Source: Aradus depressus
Lineage: Eukaryota; Arthropoda; Insecta; Hemiptera; Aradidae
Assembly: GCA_963662175.1 (NCBI GenBank)
Contig: OY759217.1
Location: 54,474,108-54,538,107 of the forward strand
Direction of reading: 5' to 3'
Length of the DNA stretch: 64,000 bases
The notes under the pieces are model-generated. The model worked only from the letters and a program-made list of their open reading frames with translations. It did no database searches and was not told where the DNA came from. A program made the translations under genes and the position numbers. Positions 23,115 through 35,300 of this stretch are shown here, piece after piece (the first letter of the stretch is position 1; each line of letters opens with the position of its first letter).

Positions 23115-23420
23115 GGCAATGTAGTACTTCCCAGCGCGAATTAATCAAGTAAGTTGCCGCTCTCCCAATAGAATCAACCTAACGATTTGGTTGAAAATCA
23201 ATAAGTGTCTTTCTCAGGGACTTCTGAATCATCGTAATAAATTTCATGTCGATAAGTTCAATATATCGACAGGTATTCGAGTTTTTGTGTTAAGCCCCAA
23301 CTAATGCCTTCTCCTCTTTGGCTCACAATCAATAGGTATCCATTTTTTGAAATCAGGGGGTCGGAAAACAAGAAAATCCGGTGAAAACAACATTAAATAT
23401 CTGACCTGTGGCCAATTCGA
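23115..23420. repeat. Repeat family B copy
   Basis: It shares several blocks with 46440-47085 and 53790-54010: GCGAATTAATCAAGTAAG, CGCTCTCCC, CGATTTGGTTGAAAATCAAT, TTTCATGTCGATAAGTTCA, and GGTCGGAAAACAAGAAAATCC. It is a dispersed, old and divergent repeat of unknown class. Confidence 0.65.
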
Positions 23421-25243
23421 AAACTGGCCGGCTAACTATCATTTCGGACTTTGGGAAGAGCCTTCAGCCCAACAATCACTCTACAGAACTACCTATATAT
23501 CTACAAAGTGGAAAAGTCAGGATACACTCACTTCCATGTGGTCAAATATCTTGGAAAAACCACCAAAACATATTTAAATGACACCTTACCATCGTTAATC
23601 CCGGGCAATGAAAAAATACTGGCTGGCTGTCCCATTTATCTCTTATAGTTCTCAAGGTATGTTAATTCAATGTTTAAATAACCAATTGCCTTGAAAAGTT
23701 ATTTCTACCAAATTCTTCTACAGATGTATGCCTCACTAGTTTCTTTACAGGAAAAAATTTAAAATTTAAAAAACTCACCATTTTATCTTCTACCGTTGGA
23801 ATGAAATATTTGATAAAAATGTCTGTAAATTAGTAAATAACCTTTCACATGAGATGAGACGGTATCAGGAGGAAGGGCAAGGAGGAGACGCACCTACTGG
23901 CCACAAATGGAAGCTTCAGTAAATTCCAAAATACAAGTAGAATATTTCTGGGAATAGACATTTAAACAAATTCTTTCCCCAAATTTATTTAATAACTATT
24001 TTGTTAGAACGACATATGAAAGGTTTGGACGGAAAGATTTCAATAATATACAAATTTTATTCCTTCGGGGAGGGGGGGGCTAAGGAATATAACCTTTTTA
24101 TTCTATGACTAGGCATCGCACGCAGACAGCTTCAGGGGTAGGAATATAATGCAAATTTATTCCCAGTATATCTATTCGTTAAATTATTATTCACTAGAAT
24201 AATAAATAAATCCGATTTTTCTGAAGTTAATGTATATTTAGTCTGGACAATTTTTTTTTTAAATCTCTGACAACTGTTTAAATTCCGTTCCATAACGACA
24301 GTATAGTGTTTTATAATGTCTTAAGTACACTGTAGTGCAGTGTTGTAGTCTTGTACATGTACAAAAAAAAATATTTTAAATATCGGACATAGTACAAAGT
24401 AGGTGAGAAAAATAGTTTGTTATTTTAGTTAGGATCAACTAGTATATATTCTATATTTTTACTTATGATTTACTATCATCGTATCTGGTTGAATCTTATC
24501 GGACTTTGATGTATATAGGCCAAGCAAATTAGCTCCAAAAAATGGTGTGCCTGGAAATAATTGGTGGAGTTCGGGAAACTGCTTTAATCATTTATTTAGA
24601 CCTCTAATATGAGTAGTTTGAGTTTTGCCCCAATTTCCCAGTGGAGCGTATGTCGTGACGTTCGAAAAACCTCGAAATTTTCGGACTATTTTAGGTTTTT
24701 CTCGAATAGCTCCTAAACTAAGCACTTTATCAAAACTTTGTTATTTTCAAAAGTGTTCAGCATTAAATTCTGCTTCTAAAAAGTACTATGACATTATATT
24801 TTGATCAAGTAGTTTCATAGAAACGATACGTGGAAATATGGCAAATTTTTACACTTTTTGAAAAAACACATTTTTTTACTATAAAACGTAAAATATCTAT
24901 GAAACTACGAACTTTAGAACGAAATGTCATAGAATAAAAGTTGTAGACCATTAAATTGTCATAAAAACGTACCCCCCCCCCCCTCCTCACCACAATGTAA
25001 AATCGCGCAGTAGCTCATTAGCACCCCCCCCCCCCCCCCTCCCCCCACCAAGCACATCTTCATATTGTTATTAATAATGAATAAATACTCGCAATAGTTA
25101 TCGAGTAATATCAAGTAACGTATAATTATATAAAATTGGTTACTGAATTATTTAAATACTTTTTAGGTTTAATTACGCTCAAATTTATTATGATACATTT
25201 TAATTACTTATAGTTGTGTAAAATCATTATTTAATTCAGTGTT
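23421..25243. other. No gene recognised; contains long C runs
   Basis: AT-rich sequence with C runs near 24970-24983 and 25023-25041. Small overlapping frames show no motif. No element ends were identified. Confidence 0.5.
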
Positions 25244-25655
25244 CTATTTCTTAAGACGTTTGGAGGAAGTTGGTAGTGTTAATATGGACTCTAATTTTTC
25301 CATCTCTTCCATATTTAAAACATCATTAAGGTCTTCTCTACTTCCTTCCTTCAGGTAGTCATCATAATCTAGGTCGAAGTCGTCAGTACCAAGAATCTGG
25401 TTTTCTGTTTCAGCATTTGTGCACGACTGGCCTTTGCATAATTTACAAATGGTGGTGCACTCATCCCATTTTTTCTGCATGGGCAAGCTCCAAGGCAGTG
25501 CAGAGAGATCCTTTAGAGCATGTGCAGCATATCGTTTTCAGGAGTTCCAGAGGTGCTACTTCTTCAGTAGTGGTTACTGGCCTAAGGCCTAAACTTCCCG
25601 TCTTCCATCCCCATTGAAGTGGGTCGAGTGGGTTGTTTTTCCAAGCTTGCACCTG
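25244..25655 (-). pseudogene. Remnant of a cysteine-rich (CXC-like) protein C-terminal exon
   Basis: On the minus strand, after a possible splice acceptor (TTTTCAG at about 25654-25660), the translation runs through VQAWKNNPLDPLQWGW and LLKTICCTCSKG. It then changes frame near 25495 to read PCRKNG and changes frame again to CTTICKLCKGQSC, followed by an acidic tail ending at 25244. The order of cysteine blocks fits a CXC-like cysteine-rich domain found at the C-terminus of a widespread, poorly characterised arthropod protein family. At least two frame changes break it. Neither a functional gene nor the upstream exons is visible here. Confidence 0.5.
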
Positions 25656-25814
25656 AAAATGCTTAATTTTATATGTTATATAAAAAAAATTAAAATCAAT
25701 TAACAAAAATATAATATGGGGAGGTAGACTACAATTTTGTGGACAACTGTATTTAAATTTAATTATAATAATAAACGTGGGACTCATAAATTAATAACTA
25801 ACAATATTACTTAT

Positions 25815-26493
25815 TAATAACTAGCAGTAATACCCGGCGTTGCTCGGGGAACTTTGACTTTTCACCAAATATCTCTCATTCGAATCCAATTCAATTCTTC
25901 GACAGTACATTCATGATGTTATAATTTTCAATTATTCATATAGAATAAGCCTTATAGTACTTCAACGGCAGACACCACAGCTAGTATCTGCTTAATACCG
26001 GTGTACAGAAGAAGAGAAAGCTACATGTGAAATTCCTTCAGCTTAATGCACCCCACCCCTCAGATTCAAAAAGTTGAAACGTCACAACGAATTTTCAAAT
26101 TTTGTTTTGAAATTACTACATGTGAAATTCCATGACAATCCGACCATTAGTTAATGAGCTACCACTATTTATATACTTAAGTCTACCCCCACTATCCTCC
26201 CTTTCGTTCAATATCTTGAGAGGTCACAAACCCTATTTTTCTATTCGGCCTTTAAGAATACTACATGTGAAATTTCATGATAATCCGACCATGAGCTACC
26301 GGTATCTTTATATTTAGGCCTATCCCCACCACCCCCCCTCCCGTTCAAAATTTTGGGACGCCACATAGCCTATTATTCAACTGGGGTCATATGAATGCTA
26401 CATGTGAAGTTAATAAAAACCCGTCGAGCCGTTCGGGCGTGATGCTGGAACAAACAAACAAATAAACCCCTTTTCAGCTTTATTAATATAGAT
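25815..26493 (+). repeat. Repeat family C, compact copy
   Basis: It starts near CTAGCAGTAATACCCGGCG and ends TTTCAGCTTTATTAATATAG. Between lie two to three degenerate units of about 140 bp containing CTACATGTGAAATTCCATGA, a GACAATCCGACCATTAGT block and a C-rich block ending CCCGTTCAAAATTTTG. A final block, CGTGATGCTGGAACAAACAA, precedes the end. The same unit and end occur in 43522-44935, and unit copies occur in 31640-32103 and 38376-38575. Confidence 0.8.
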
Positions 26494-26499
26494 TTCTTC

Positions 26500-29100
26500 C
26501 TTGATAATTTTAGTTGGAGCCAAACGGAAACGTATTTTTCCTTTATATTTGGTGTCTACTGAGCTCAGGATCGCAAGTTGGAAATCTAGACGGGGCTCTT
26601 AGTTGTTTTAACTGACTTATATTATTTATTTTTTTAAATATCCTTGAGCACTTCGTCCTTCGGTTGGGACTTTCCCGATACACCTGAATTTGTCTTTGGT
26701 TGACCATCATCATTTATGGTCGCTGCCTATCTACCAACATTGTTGTATTAATTTGTTTTTCAGAAAATATGTCAAAACGGGACCTCAAAGCCCACTTATA
26801 TTCCACATTTCTTCCTTGATAATTTTAGTTGGAACCAAACGGTAACTTATTTTATCTTACATATGGAGTCTATCGAGCTCAGGATCGCCACTTAGAAATC
26901 TAGCAAAGGCATTTAGGTCAAATGTTTTAATCGAGAAGATAAAAATAAATTTGAGTACGTCGTCCTTCGGATTGGACTTTAGGCTATGATCGAGGGCCTT
27001 TTTGTATGTCAGGTGCTCGATAATGAATCGTATGTTATGTAACTAAACCTGGGTAGCTGAAATTTCACTTAGGTTCAAAAAACCTTGAGCACGTCGTCCT
27101 TCGGATGGGACTTTCCCGATATAACTGAATCTGTCTATCAGTTTTAACAAATATTAAATCTATAAACTGTCTATCAGTTATAACTAATATTAAGCCTATA
27201 AACCGTTAAAAAGCGAGAAATTTGAAGAATGGTATTTAGCCCGACGTTTTTCGAAAAACATTTTTATTTCGATTTTAGTGTAGGATTCAGATATCCCGGT
27301 TGTTCATCAGTTCTAACAAATATTAAATCTAAAAACCGTTTAAAAGCTAGAAATTTGAAGAATGGAGTCTACCGAGCTCAGGATCGCCATTTAGAAATCT
27401 AGCCAAGTCACTTAGCTCAGATGTTTTAATCGGGAAGATAAAAATAAATTTGAGCACGTCGTCCTTCGGATGGGACTTTCCCGATACCTCTGAATCTTTC
27501 TTGGTTGACCATCTTCGTTTCTGGATGCTGCCTATCTACCAACATAGCTGTATTAATTTGTTTTAAAGAAAATATGTCAAAATGGTACCTCAAAGCCCAC
27601 TTATATTCCACATTTCTTCCTTGATACTTTAGGTTGGAACCAAACGGTAACTTATTTTATCATACATATGGAGTCTATCGAGCTCAGGATCGCCACTTAG
27701 AAATCTAGCCAAGGCACATAGGCCAGATGTTTTAATCGAGAAGATAAAAATAAATTTGAGCACGTCGTCCTTCGGATTGGACTTCAAGCTATGATCAAGG
27801 GCCTTTTTGTATGTCAGGTACTGGATAATGAGTCGTATGTTATGTATCTGAACCTGGGTAGCTGAAATTTCAGTTAGGTTGAAAAAACCTTTAGCACGTC
27901 GTCCTTCGGATGGGACTTCCCCGATATATCTGAATCTGTCTATCAGTTATAACTAATATTAAGCCTATAAACCGTTAAAAACCGAGAAATTTGAAGAATG
28001 GTATTTAGCCGGTGCAAATTTATTTGACGTGCTCAAATTTATTTTTATCTTCCCGATTAAAACATCTGAGCTAAGTGACTTGGCTAGATTTCTAAATGGC
28101 GATCCTGAGCTCGGTAGACTCCATTCTTCAAATTTCTAGCTTTTAAACGGTTTTTAGATTTAATATTTGTTAGAACTGATGAACAACCGGGATATCTGAA
28201 TCCTACACTAAAATCGAAATAAAAATGTTTTTCGAAAAACGTCGGGCTAAATACCATTCTTCAAATTTCTCGCTTTTTAACGGTTTATAGGCTTAATATT
28301 AGTTATAACTGATAGACAGTTTATAGATTTAATATTTGTTAAAACTGATAGACAGATTCAGTTATATCGGGAAAGTCCCATCCGAAGGACGACGTGCTCA
28401 AGGTGTTTTCAACCTTAGTGAAATTTTAGCTACCTAGGTTTAGTTACATAACATACGACTCATTATCGAGCACCTGACATACAAAAAGGCCCTCAATCAT
28501 AGCTTAGAGTCCAATCCGAAGGACTACGTGCTCAAATTTATTTTTATCTTCTCGATTAAAACATCTGACCTAAGTGCCTTGGCTAGATTTCTAAGTGGCG
28601 ATCCTGAGCTCGATAGACTCCATATGTATGATAAAATAAGTTACCGTTCGGTTCCAACTAAAATTATCAAGGAAGAAATGTGGAATATAAGTGGGCTTTG
28701 AGGTACCGTTTTGACATATTTTCTGAAAAACAAATTAATACAGCTATGTTGGTAGATAGGCAGCATCCAGAAACGAAGATGGTCAACCAAAGAAAGATTC
28801 AGATGTATCGGAAAAGTCCAATCCGAAGGACGACGTGCTCAAGTAATTTTTAACCTAAATGAAATGTCAACTACCCAGGTTTAGATACATAACATACGAC
28901 TCATTATCGAGTACCTGACATACGAAAAGGCCCTCGATCATAGCTTAAAGTCCAATCCGAAGGACGACGTGCTCAAATTTATTTTTATCTTCCCGATTAA
29001 AACATCTGAGCTAAGTGACTTGGGTAGATTTCGAAATGGCGATCCTGAGCTTGGTAAACTCCATTCTTCAAATTTCTCGCTTTTAAACGGTTTTTAGATT
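26500..29100. repeat. Large inverted duplication of family A repeats
   Basis: Sequence from about 26520 to 27465 reappears inverted at about 28027-28970, separated by a 560-bp spacer of related family A sequence. The inner 350 bp or so of each arm (27113-27465 against 28027-28390) are almost identical, including unique variants. The outer parts differ by several percent. The family core GAGCACGTCGTCCTTCGGAT occurs repeatedly, near 26645, 26953, 27087, 27454, 27760 and 27897 in plus sense and 28029, 28383, 28517, 28829 and 28966 in minus sense. A transcript through both arms could fold into a very long hairpin. Confidence 0.85.
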
Positions 29101-29109
29101 TAAGATAAT

Positions 29110-29745
29110 GTTTGTACCTTTTTCATGAAACATTCCATAATTAAAATCTGAGGCCATGAGATGAACAAACTGTGAGAGGAGTGTTGGGTGATGTCACGTA
29201 GTGTTGGGTGATGTCACGTCCCTATGTTTGAGCAGAACGTTTAAGGATGCTAGGAAATTTGCTAATTCAATGTTTTATTTAACGTTTTTGTGAACTTTTG
29301 TTTGTTTAAACACGTAAACAAATTGTCTCAAGAAAATTTACCTTTTTATTATTTGAAAAGTTATTTATACCCATAAAAGTGAGCAAAATTACTTACTTTT
29401 CACCCAAGTTACGAGTGAGAATGAAGCCCAACATCACCTCGACCGAAAAACCAGTCAACACGAAAAATGGACTCACGGATAACCTCAAAGCACGACTGAA
29501 CAATACAGGTAACCCAGATCAGTCGAACTCACCCCGACTAGTGAGCCAGCCGAAGAAACCGTGTACCCCAGAAGAAGACATGGAGTTCCCAGCACTCCCG
29601 GAGTCAGCCATGCAGCTAGACGGAGAGCTCTCACCGGGGGCCAGCCACACCCAGCCCAAGCGGAACAGGTACGCAATTCATTCCACTATACCCACGCACA
29701 ACACATTCGCGCCACTCGCAGCACTCATCACCGACCAACACACTA
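29110..29745 (+). mobile_element. 5' fragment of a retroelement joined to family A sequence
   Basis: This segment interrupts the family A array. It has a 5'-UTR-like part with a 20-bp direct repeat (AGTGTTGGGTGATGTCACGT, twice near 29181-29219), followed by the start of an open frame. At about 29745 it passes directly into family A sequence (CTGAATCTTTCTTTGGTTGACC), the same sequence that follows CGATACCTC elsewhere. Confidence 0.5.
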
Positions 29746-29777
29746 ACGATACCACCTCTGAATCTTTCTTTGGTTGA
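29379..29777 (+). CDS. ORF1-like N-terminal fragment, unrecognised family
   Basis: This 132-residue frame starts MSKITYFSPKLRVRM and is rich in P, T, S and N, with the segment EEDMEFPALPE and a later RNRYAIHST stretch. I do not recognise a domain. The composition and position after a UTR-like segment resemble the start of a LINE ORF1 or Gag. The last dozen residues come from family A repeat, so the reading frame ends artificially. It is probably a truncated retroelement protein. Confidence 0.4.
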   Translation: MSKITYFSPKLRVRMKPNITSTEKPVNTKNGLTDNLKARLNNTGNPDQSNSPRLVSQPKKPCTPEEDMEFPALPESAMQLDGELSPGASHTQPKRNRYAIHSTIPTHNTFAPLAALITDQHTNDTTSESFFG

Positions 29778-31345
29778 CCATCTTCGTTCCTGGATGCTGC
29801 CTATCTACCAACATAGCTGTATTAATTGGTTTTTCAGAAAATATGTCAAATTTGAAGAATGGGGTTTAGCCCGACTTTTTTAGAAAAACTTTTTTATTTC
29901 GATTTTTGTGTAGGATTCAGATATCCAGGTTGTTCATCAGTTTTAACAAATATTAAAACTAAAAACCGTTTAAAGGCGAGAAATTTGAAGAATGAAGTTT
30001 ACCGAGCTCAGGATCGCCATTTAGAAATCTAGCCAAGTCACTTAGGTCAGACGTTTTAATCGGGAAGATAAAAATAAATTTGAGCACGTCGTCCTTCGGA
30101 TGGGACTTTCCCGATACATCTGAATCTTTCTTTGGTTGACCATCCTCGTTTCTGGATGCTGCCTATCTACCACCATAGCTGTATTTATTTGGTACCTCAA
30201 AGCCCACTTATATTCCACATTTTTTCCTTGATAATTTTAGTTGGAACCAAACGGTAACTTATTCTATCATACATATGGAGTCTATCGAGCTCAGGATCGC
30301 CACTTAGAAATCTAGCCAAGGCACTTAGGTCAGATGTTTTAATCGAGAAGACAAAAATAAATTTGAGCACGTCGTCCTTCGGATTGGACTTCAAGCTATG
30401 ATCAAGGGCCTTTTTGTATGTCAGGTACTGGATAATGAGTCGTATGTTATGTAACTAAACATAGGTAGCTAAAATTTCAGTTAGGTTGAAAAAACCTTTA
30501 GCACGTCGTCCTTCGGATGGGTCTTTCCCGATATATCTGAATCTGTCTATCAGTTTTAACTAATATTAAGCCTATTAACCGTTAAAAAGCAGGAAATTTG
30601 AAGAATGGGATTCAGCCCCACTTTTTTCGAAAAACATTTTTATTTCGATTTTTGTATAGGATTCAGAATCCAGGTTGTTCATCAGTTTTAACAGATATTA
30701 AATCTAAAAACCGTTTAAAAACTAGACATTTGAAGAATGGAGTCTATCGAGCTCAGGATCGCCACTTAGAAATCTAGCCAAGGCACTTAGGTCAGATGTT
30801 TTAATCGAGAAGATAAAAATAAATTTGAGCACGTCGTCCTTCGGATTGGACTTTAGGCTATGATCGAGGGTCTTTTTGTATGTCAGGTGCTCGATAATGA
30901 GTAGTATGTTATGTATCTAAACCTGGGTAGTTGAAATTTCACTTAGGTTAAAAATAACCTTGAGCACGTCGTCCTTCGGATGGGACTTCCCCGATATATC
31001 TGAATCTGTCTATCAGTTATAACTAATATTAACCGTTAAAAAGCGAGAAATTTGAAGAATGGGATTTCGTCCGACTTTTTCGAAAAACATTTTTATTTCG
31101 ATTTTTGTCTAGGATTCAGATAACCCGGTTGATCATCAGTTTTAACAAATATTAAATCTAAAAACCGTTTAAAAGCGAGAAATTTGAAGAATGGAGTCTA
31201 CCGAGCTCAGGATCGCCATTTAGAAATCTAGCCAAGTCACTTAGTTCAGATGTTTTGATCGGGAAGATAAAAATAAATTTGAGCACGTCGTCCTTCGGAT
31301 GGGACTTTTCAATACATCTGAATTTTTCTTTGGTTGACAATCTTC
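29746..31345 (+). repeat. Family A repeats, third block
   Basis: Forward copies of the same composite sequence as 26500-27990, with cores near 30078, 30365, 30500, 30827, 30962 and 31276. Open frames through it (for example 30197-30394 and 31158-31448, minus) repeat similar peptides only because the DNA repeats. Confidence 0.85.
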
Positions 31346-31349
31346 GTTT

Positions 31350-31620
31350 CTGGATGCTTTCTAAGAACGCCGGACTCCTTAGATAGTATGCGCCTTGCAA
31401 CTCCGTGCAACCAGGTATTAATAAGTTCTTAGGAACGCTGGGCATCACAGATAGTATGTATGTAGTTAGGAATGCTGGGCACCGCAGCTAGCATGTGCCT
31501 TGCAACAGCGGATGCCCTAGGTATTTTGTGCTTAAGAACGCTGGTGATTATTTACCGTGCAACGGTGGACCTCCTAGGTAATACATGCTTAGGAAACCCA
31601 CCATATTAAAATTAGAGCGA
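31350..31620. repeat. Degenerate repeat of about 75 bp
   Basis: Three to four divergent copies contain AAGAACGC(T/C)GG, CAGATAGTATG, GCCTTGCAAC and CCTAGGTA blocks. Confidence 0.6.
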
Positions 31621-31639
31621 TATCCCATCTTTAAGAAAG

Positions 31640-32103
31640 CTCCATGTGAGATTCATTCTGCATTAATGCACCCCCGCCCCTCCCGTCCAAAGGGTCACAG
31701 CCAAATTTTAAATATTGCTTTTGAAACTACCATTTAGGTATATGCTTGCCCTCCCCATACCCCCCTCCCGTTGACAATTTTCAGACGTCACATATCCTTT
31801 TTTTGTTTTTGTCTATTATGAATACTAGATGTGAAATTCCATGACATTCCGATCATCCGTTAAAGACCTATCACTACTATTATATGTAGGCCTACCCCCA
31901 CAACCCCCCCTCCCGTTCAAAATTTTGAAATGTTACGTAGCGTATTTTTCAATTTGGCCTTTAAGCATACTACATGTCAAATTCCATGACATTCCGATCA
32001 AAAGACCTATCACTATCTTTATATGTAGGCCTACCCCCACAACCCCCCCTCCCGTTCAAATTTTTGAGATATCACGTAACGTATTTTTCAATTTGGCCTT
32101 TAA
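31640..32103 (+). repeat. Family C units left of the Harbinger element
   Basis: Three units of about 140 bp with the C-rich block and the GACATTCCGATCA block. The last unit is cut at TTTAA by the Harbinger insertion and resumes at 38373. Confidence 0.85.
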
Positions 32104-32129
32104 TGGTGGGTTGCACCAACCAGGATCAA
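32104..32129 (+). repeat. Harbinger left terminal inverted repeat
   Basis: This 26-bp repeat is the exact inverse of 38347-38372 and is preceded by the TAA target duplication. Confidence 0.95.
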
Positions 32130-32369
32130 CTTGCGAGATTACTTAATCTTGGATCAGTTTGATCTTGGATCAAATATTTTATTTCGTTTCACCAACCATT
32201 ATAGACGAGTGTTAATCCCAGATCAACTGATCTAGGATAGTGATCCGAAACGCATAGAGGTAGGAAGAAATAATCGATACTTCGATGGAAAGGTTAGGAA
32301 ATCATAACATCAAGTAACCTTTGTCTTGCATTTTACGTTAGTTTCTTTTAACGTTAGTTTCTTTTAACA

Positions 32370-35300
32370 ATGACGAAAAGGTCAGCAAATTTTTCCCTGC
32401 GGGAAAAAGATTTCCTTCTGGAGCTTTGTACTGAGGAATTATCTCAACAAATAATTGAATGCAAGGAAACGGATAAGGTTTTCTTAAAACAAAAAAACCA
32501 AGAATGGGAAAAGGTTCGGGAGAAATTCAATCATGAATTTCCCCTGTCCGCGAAGAGAAGTGTGGAACAGCTGAAGCTATTATATAAAAATACAAAAGCT
32601 CGAGCTAAGAAAAGGATAGCTGAAAGTAAGGTAAGTCAAACTTTTTTTTTTTTTGGCTTTATGTACGGTGCATATTAGCCATGTCAATGTGTAATATATA
32701 AATTATTTAAGACATCCATGGACCCGGGAGGGAGTTCTATCTACGAAATAAAACTCACTCCCGGACGGGATTCGAACCCGCAAACCATGATGAGACCATG
32801 CGACCAAAGCCCTACGCTCTAGCCCGCACGGCAACCATGGCCCCCAAGTCAAACTTAATTTATTTTCAGTTGCTTTATTTATTCTTGAACTAATTTGAAT
32901 GAAAATTATCCATGTTAAAGAAGAGAGTACAAATATCTGCAAAATTTCCAAAAAAAAACTTATTTCTGCTATTACAATTTTAATTTTGTTACTATTGCTT
33001 GTACAAGAAAACTAAAAATACCGGAAAACCTAGTTTTTTGTAAAGAATCTGAAAATCCTAATTAAAAATTTGTAAAAATTAAATTTTTTTACGATTTAAT
33101 TTTACTGAGGTGTGTGTTGTGTCAATGTTTAAGCCTAATTCTGAAACGTTCTTTTACCCTATTTTTAAATTTTCTCCCAGTTTGACATACATAAACAAAA
33201 TTACAAAAACTACATTTTAGATAGTAAACCCCACTTTTTTCTTCTTTTTTTCTTTAGTGCTCTTGAGATGGTTTTATAATGTATTATTTGTTCTGGAACC
33301 TACCCAACAGTCCTCTTTTTTAAGTACATCGTCTCTGATTGTTAGCAGTACCGAAAGTACTCCCATATTATATACAGCCAGTAACAAAAATGTTCGGACG
33401 GTTTGATTTTTCAATAAAAAATTATAATAATTAAATGCAAAAGTAATAAAAAATAATTTTAAAAAATAATTAAAGCCATTTTTCAATCAAGAATAAGAAT
33501 TCAAAAGTGGGTTAGGATAAAGGAAAAACAGCTTTGATTAGAACAAATAAATATTTTAATTTAATAAATTTTATAACAAGTAATGTAGGTAACAAAAATT
33601 TTCGGACAAAAATGTAAACAACTATAAATAAATTCAATATTTTTTTTACGATTTCACAAATTCAAAAACCATAATGTTAATTAATATTTGGTTGGGTACC
33701 CTTTTTGTGTAATAACATCTTTCATTCGATTCGGCATTGATGATGAAACTAATTTTTTGGTGAAATTTGGAGATATTTTACCCCACTCTTCTAATAACTT
33801 TTGTTTCAGTTCGTTTTTTGAAGCAATGGGTGTTAATCGAATTTTCCTGTCGAGCTCACCCCATACGTGTTCAATTGGGTTGAGATCGGGCGATTGGGGG
33901 GGGGTTTCATAACTTTAGGGCAGTTATACAAAAGCCAAGTACGTACCAATTCACAGGTGTGTTTCGGATCGTTGTCTTGGTAAAAATGAAAAGTCCGTAA
34001 AATCCCAAGTTTTTCAGCACTCTTTTTCAAATTGCTCCTTAGTAATTCGGCATAAACTTTTCCAGTCATGGTGGTTTCAATGAAAACCAGTTCACCAATT
34101 CCACTAGACGCCATACACCCCCACACCATCACTGAGCCACCCCCATGTTTTACTATTGGTTTTAAATTTTTTGGATTCAGCTCCTCATTACGCTTTCTCC
34201 AAATTTTGTCGGGACTAAATATATTAAACTTACATTCAAAAGTATTTGCTTGCAATAGAACAAACCGCAATAATAAAATATTCTTGTATCTTGTAACTCT
34301 TCACAACATAAAAAGAAATCTCAGGACATGTAATGTCAGAAAACTAGATTTTTGTGATATGACGTTGGAAGAGAGCGACAGCAGCGCTGACCCTCGGCAG
34401 AAACCGTCCCTTCCCCCTACTCTATCCCCTCCACCTTCCCTCTAAAGAAACTAAGTACCTAATTTTTCTAATTTAAACGTTTTTTCTCCGATATTTCGAC
34501 AAATAAATGTTTCCAGATCATGTCCGTTTACTTCCGTATAATATATGTATACATATACTATTACTTTACTTTTGTTTACTTCCCTATACATATAATATAT
34601 GTATACATAATAATATGTACTAAAAATTTTGTAATCGTGTAAACATCAGAGATCAATTGCATGTGTGTGTTTATGTGAGAGCTCAAACGCTTTGACCTGA
34701 CATCGTACAGGCTCATGACCATCGCTTAACATCCCATCCGAAGGACGGAGTGCTTAAGTTTATTTTACCTCGCAGATGAATGACATTACTCCAAAAAATT
34801 TCTGAATGATTCTGGAACTCTTTTGCGAAGCTCAATCTTTTTTTTATATTTTTTTCACTCACAAACGGTTTTCGGTACTCTCCCATTATATCCTGCTTCT
34901 TTTAGAATTCTTCGAACATTTTGTGGGTGAACTTTCTTTCCCGTTTCTCTGTATACCTCGGCGACGATCTGAGGTGCACTCCTCGAGGGCTTGTTTTTAA
35001 TTTTCCGGACAACGCTACACCTTTCTCGGTCGTTTAATACTCTTGGACGGCCAGAGGAAGATTTCAAATCTATCCGATCCTCGTGCTTATACCTTCGAAT
35101 TACATCGGCTACGGTGCTTTTGCTTCGGCCTACCATACCACCGATTTTGCGGACACTTAATCCTTTTTCATAATTAAAAATTATTATCTGTTGAACTTCA
35201 AAAGATGTTCGACCCATCTTGACAGCAGGAAATACAAATAACTACTGAATGCAGTAATAGAAGGATATAAACACATTTCATTTGTTCGGTATTAGCGGTT

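Noticed and set aside
30197..31448. Minus-strand proteins sharing peptide similarity
   Set aside because: The similarity follows from family A DNA repeats. Frames are short and end at random.
32760..32845. Functional tRNA gene on the minus strand
   Set aside because: A and B boxes are present, but the segment extends into an A-tailed, target-duplication-flanked element and does not form a full cloverleaf. It is a SINE.
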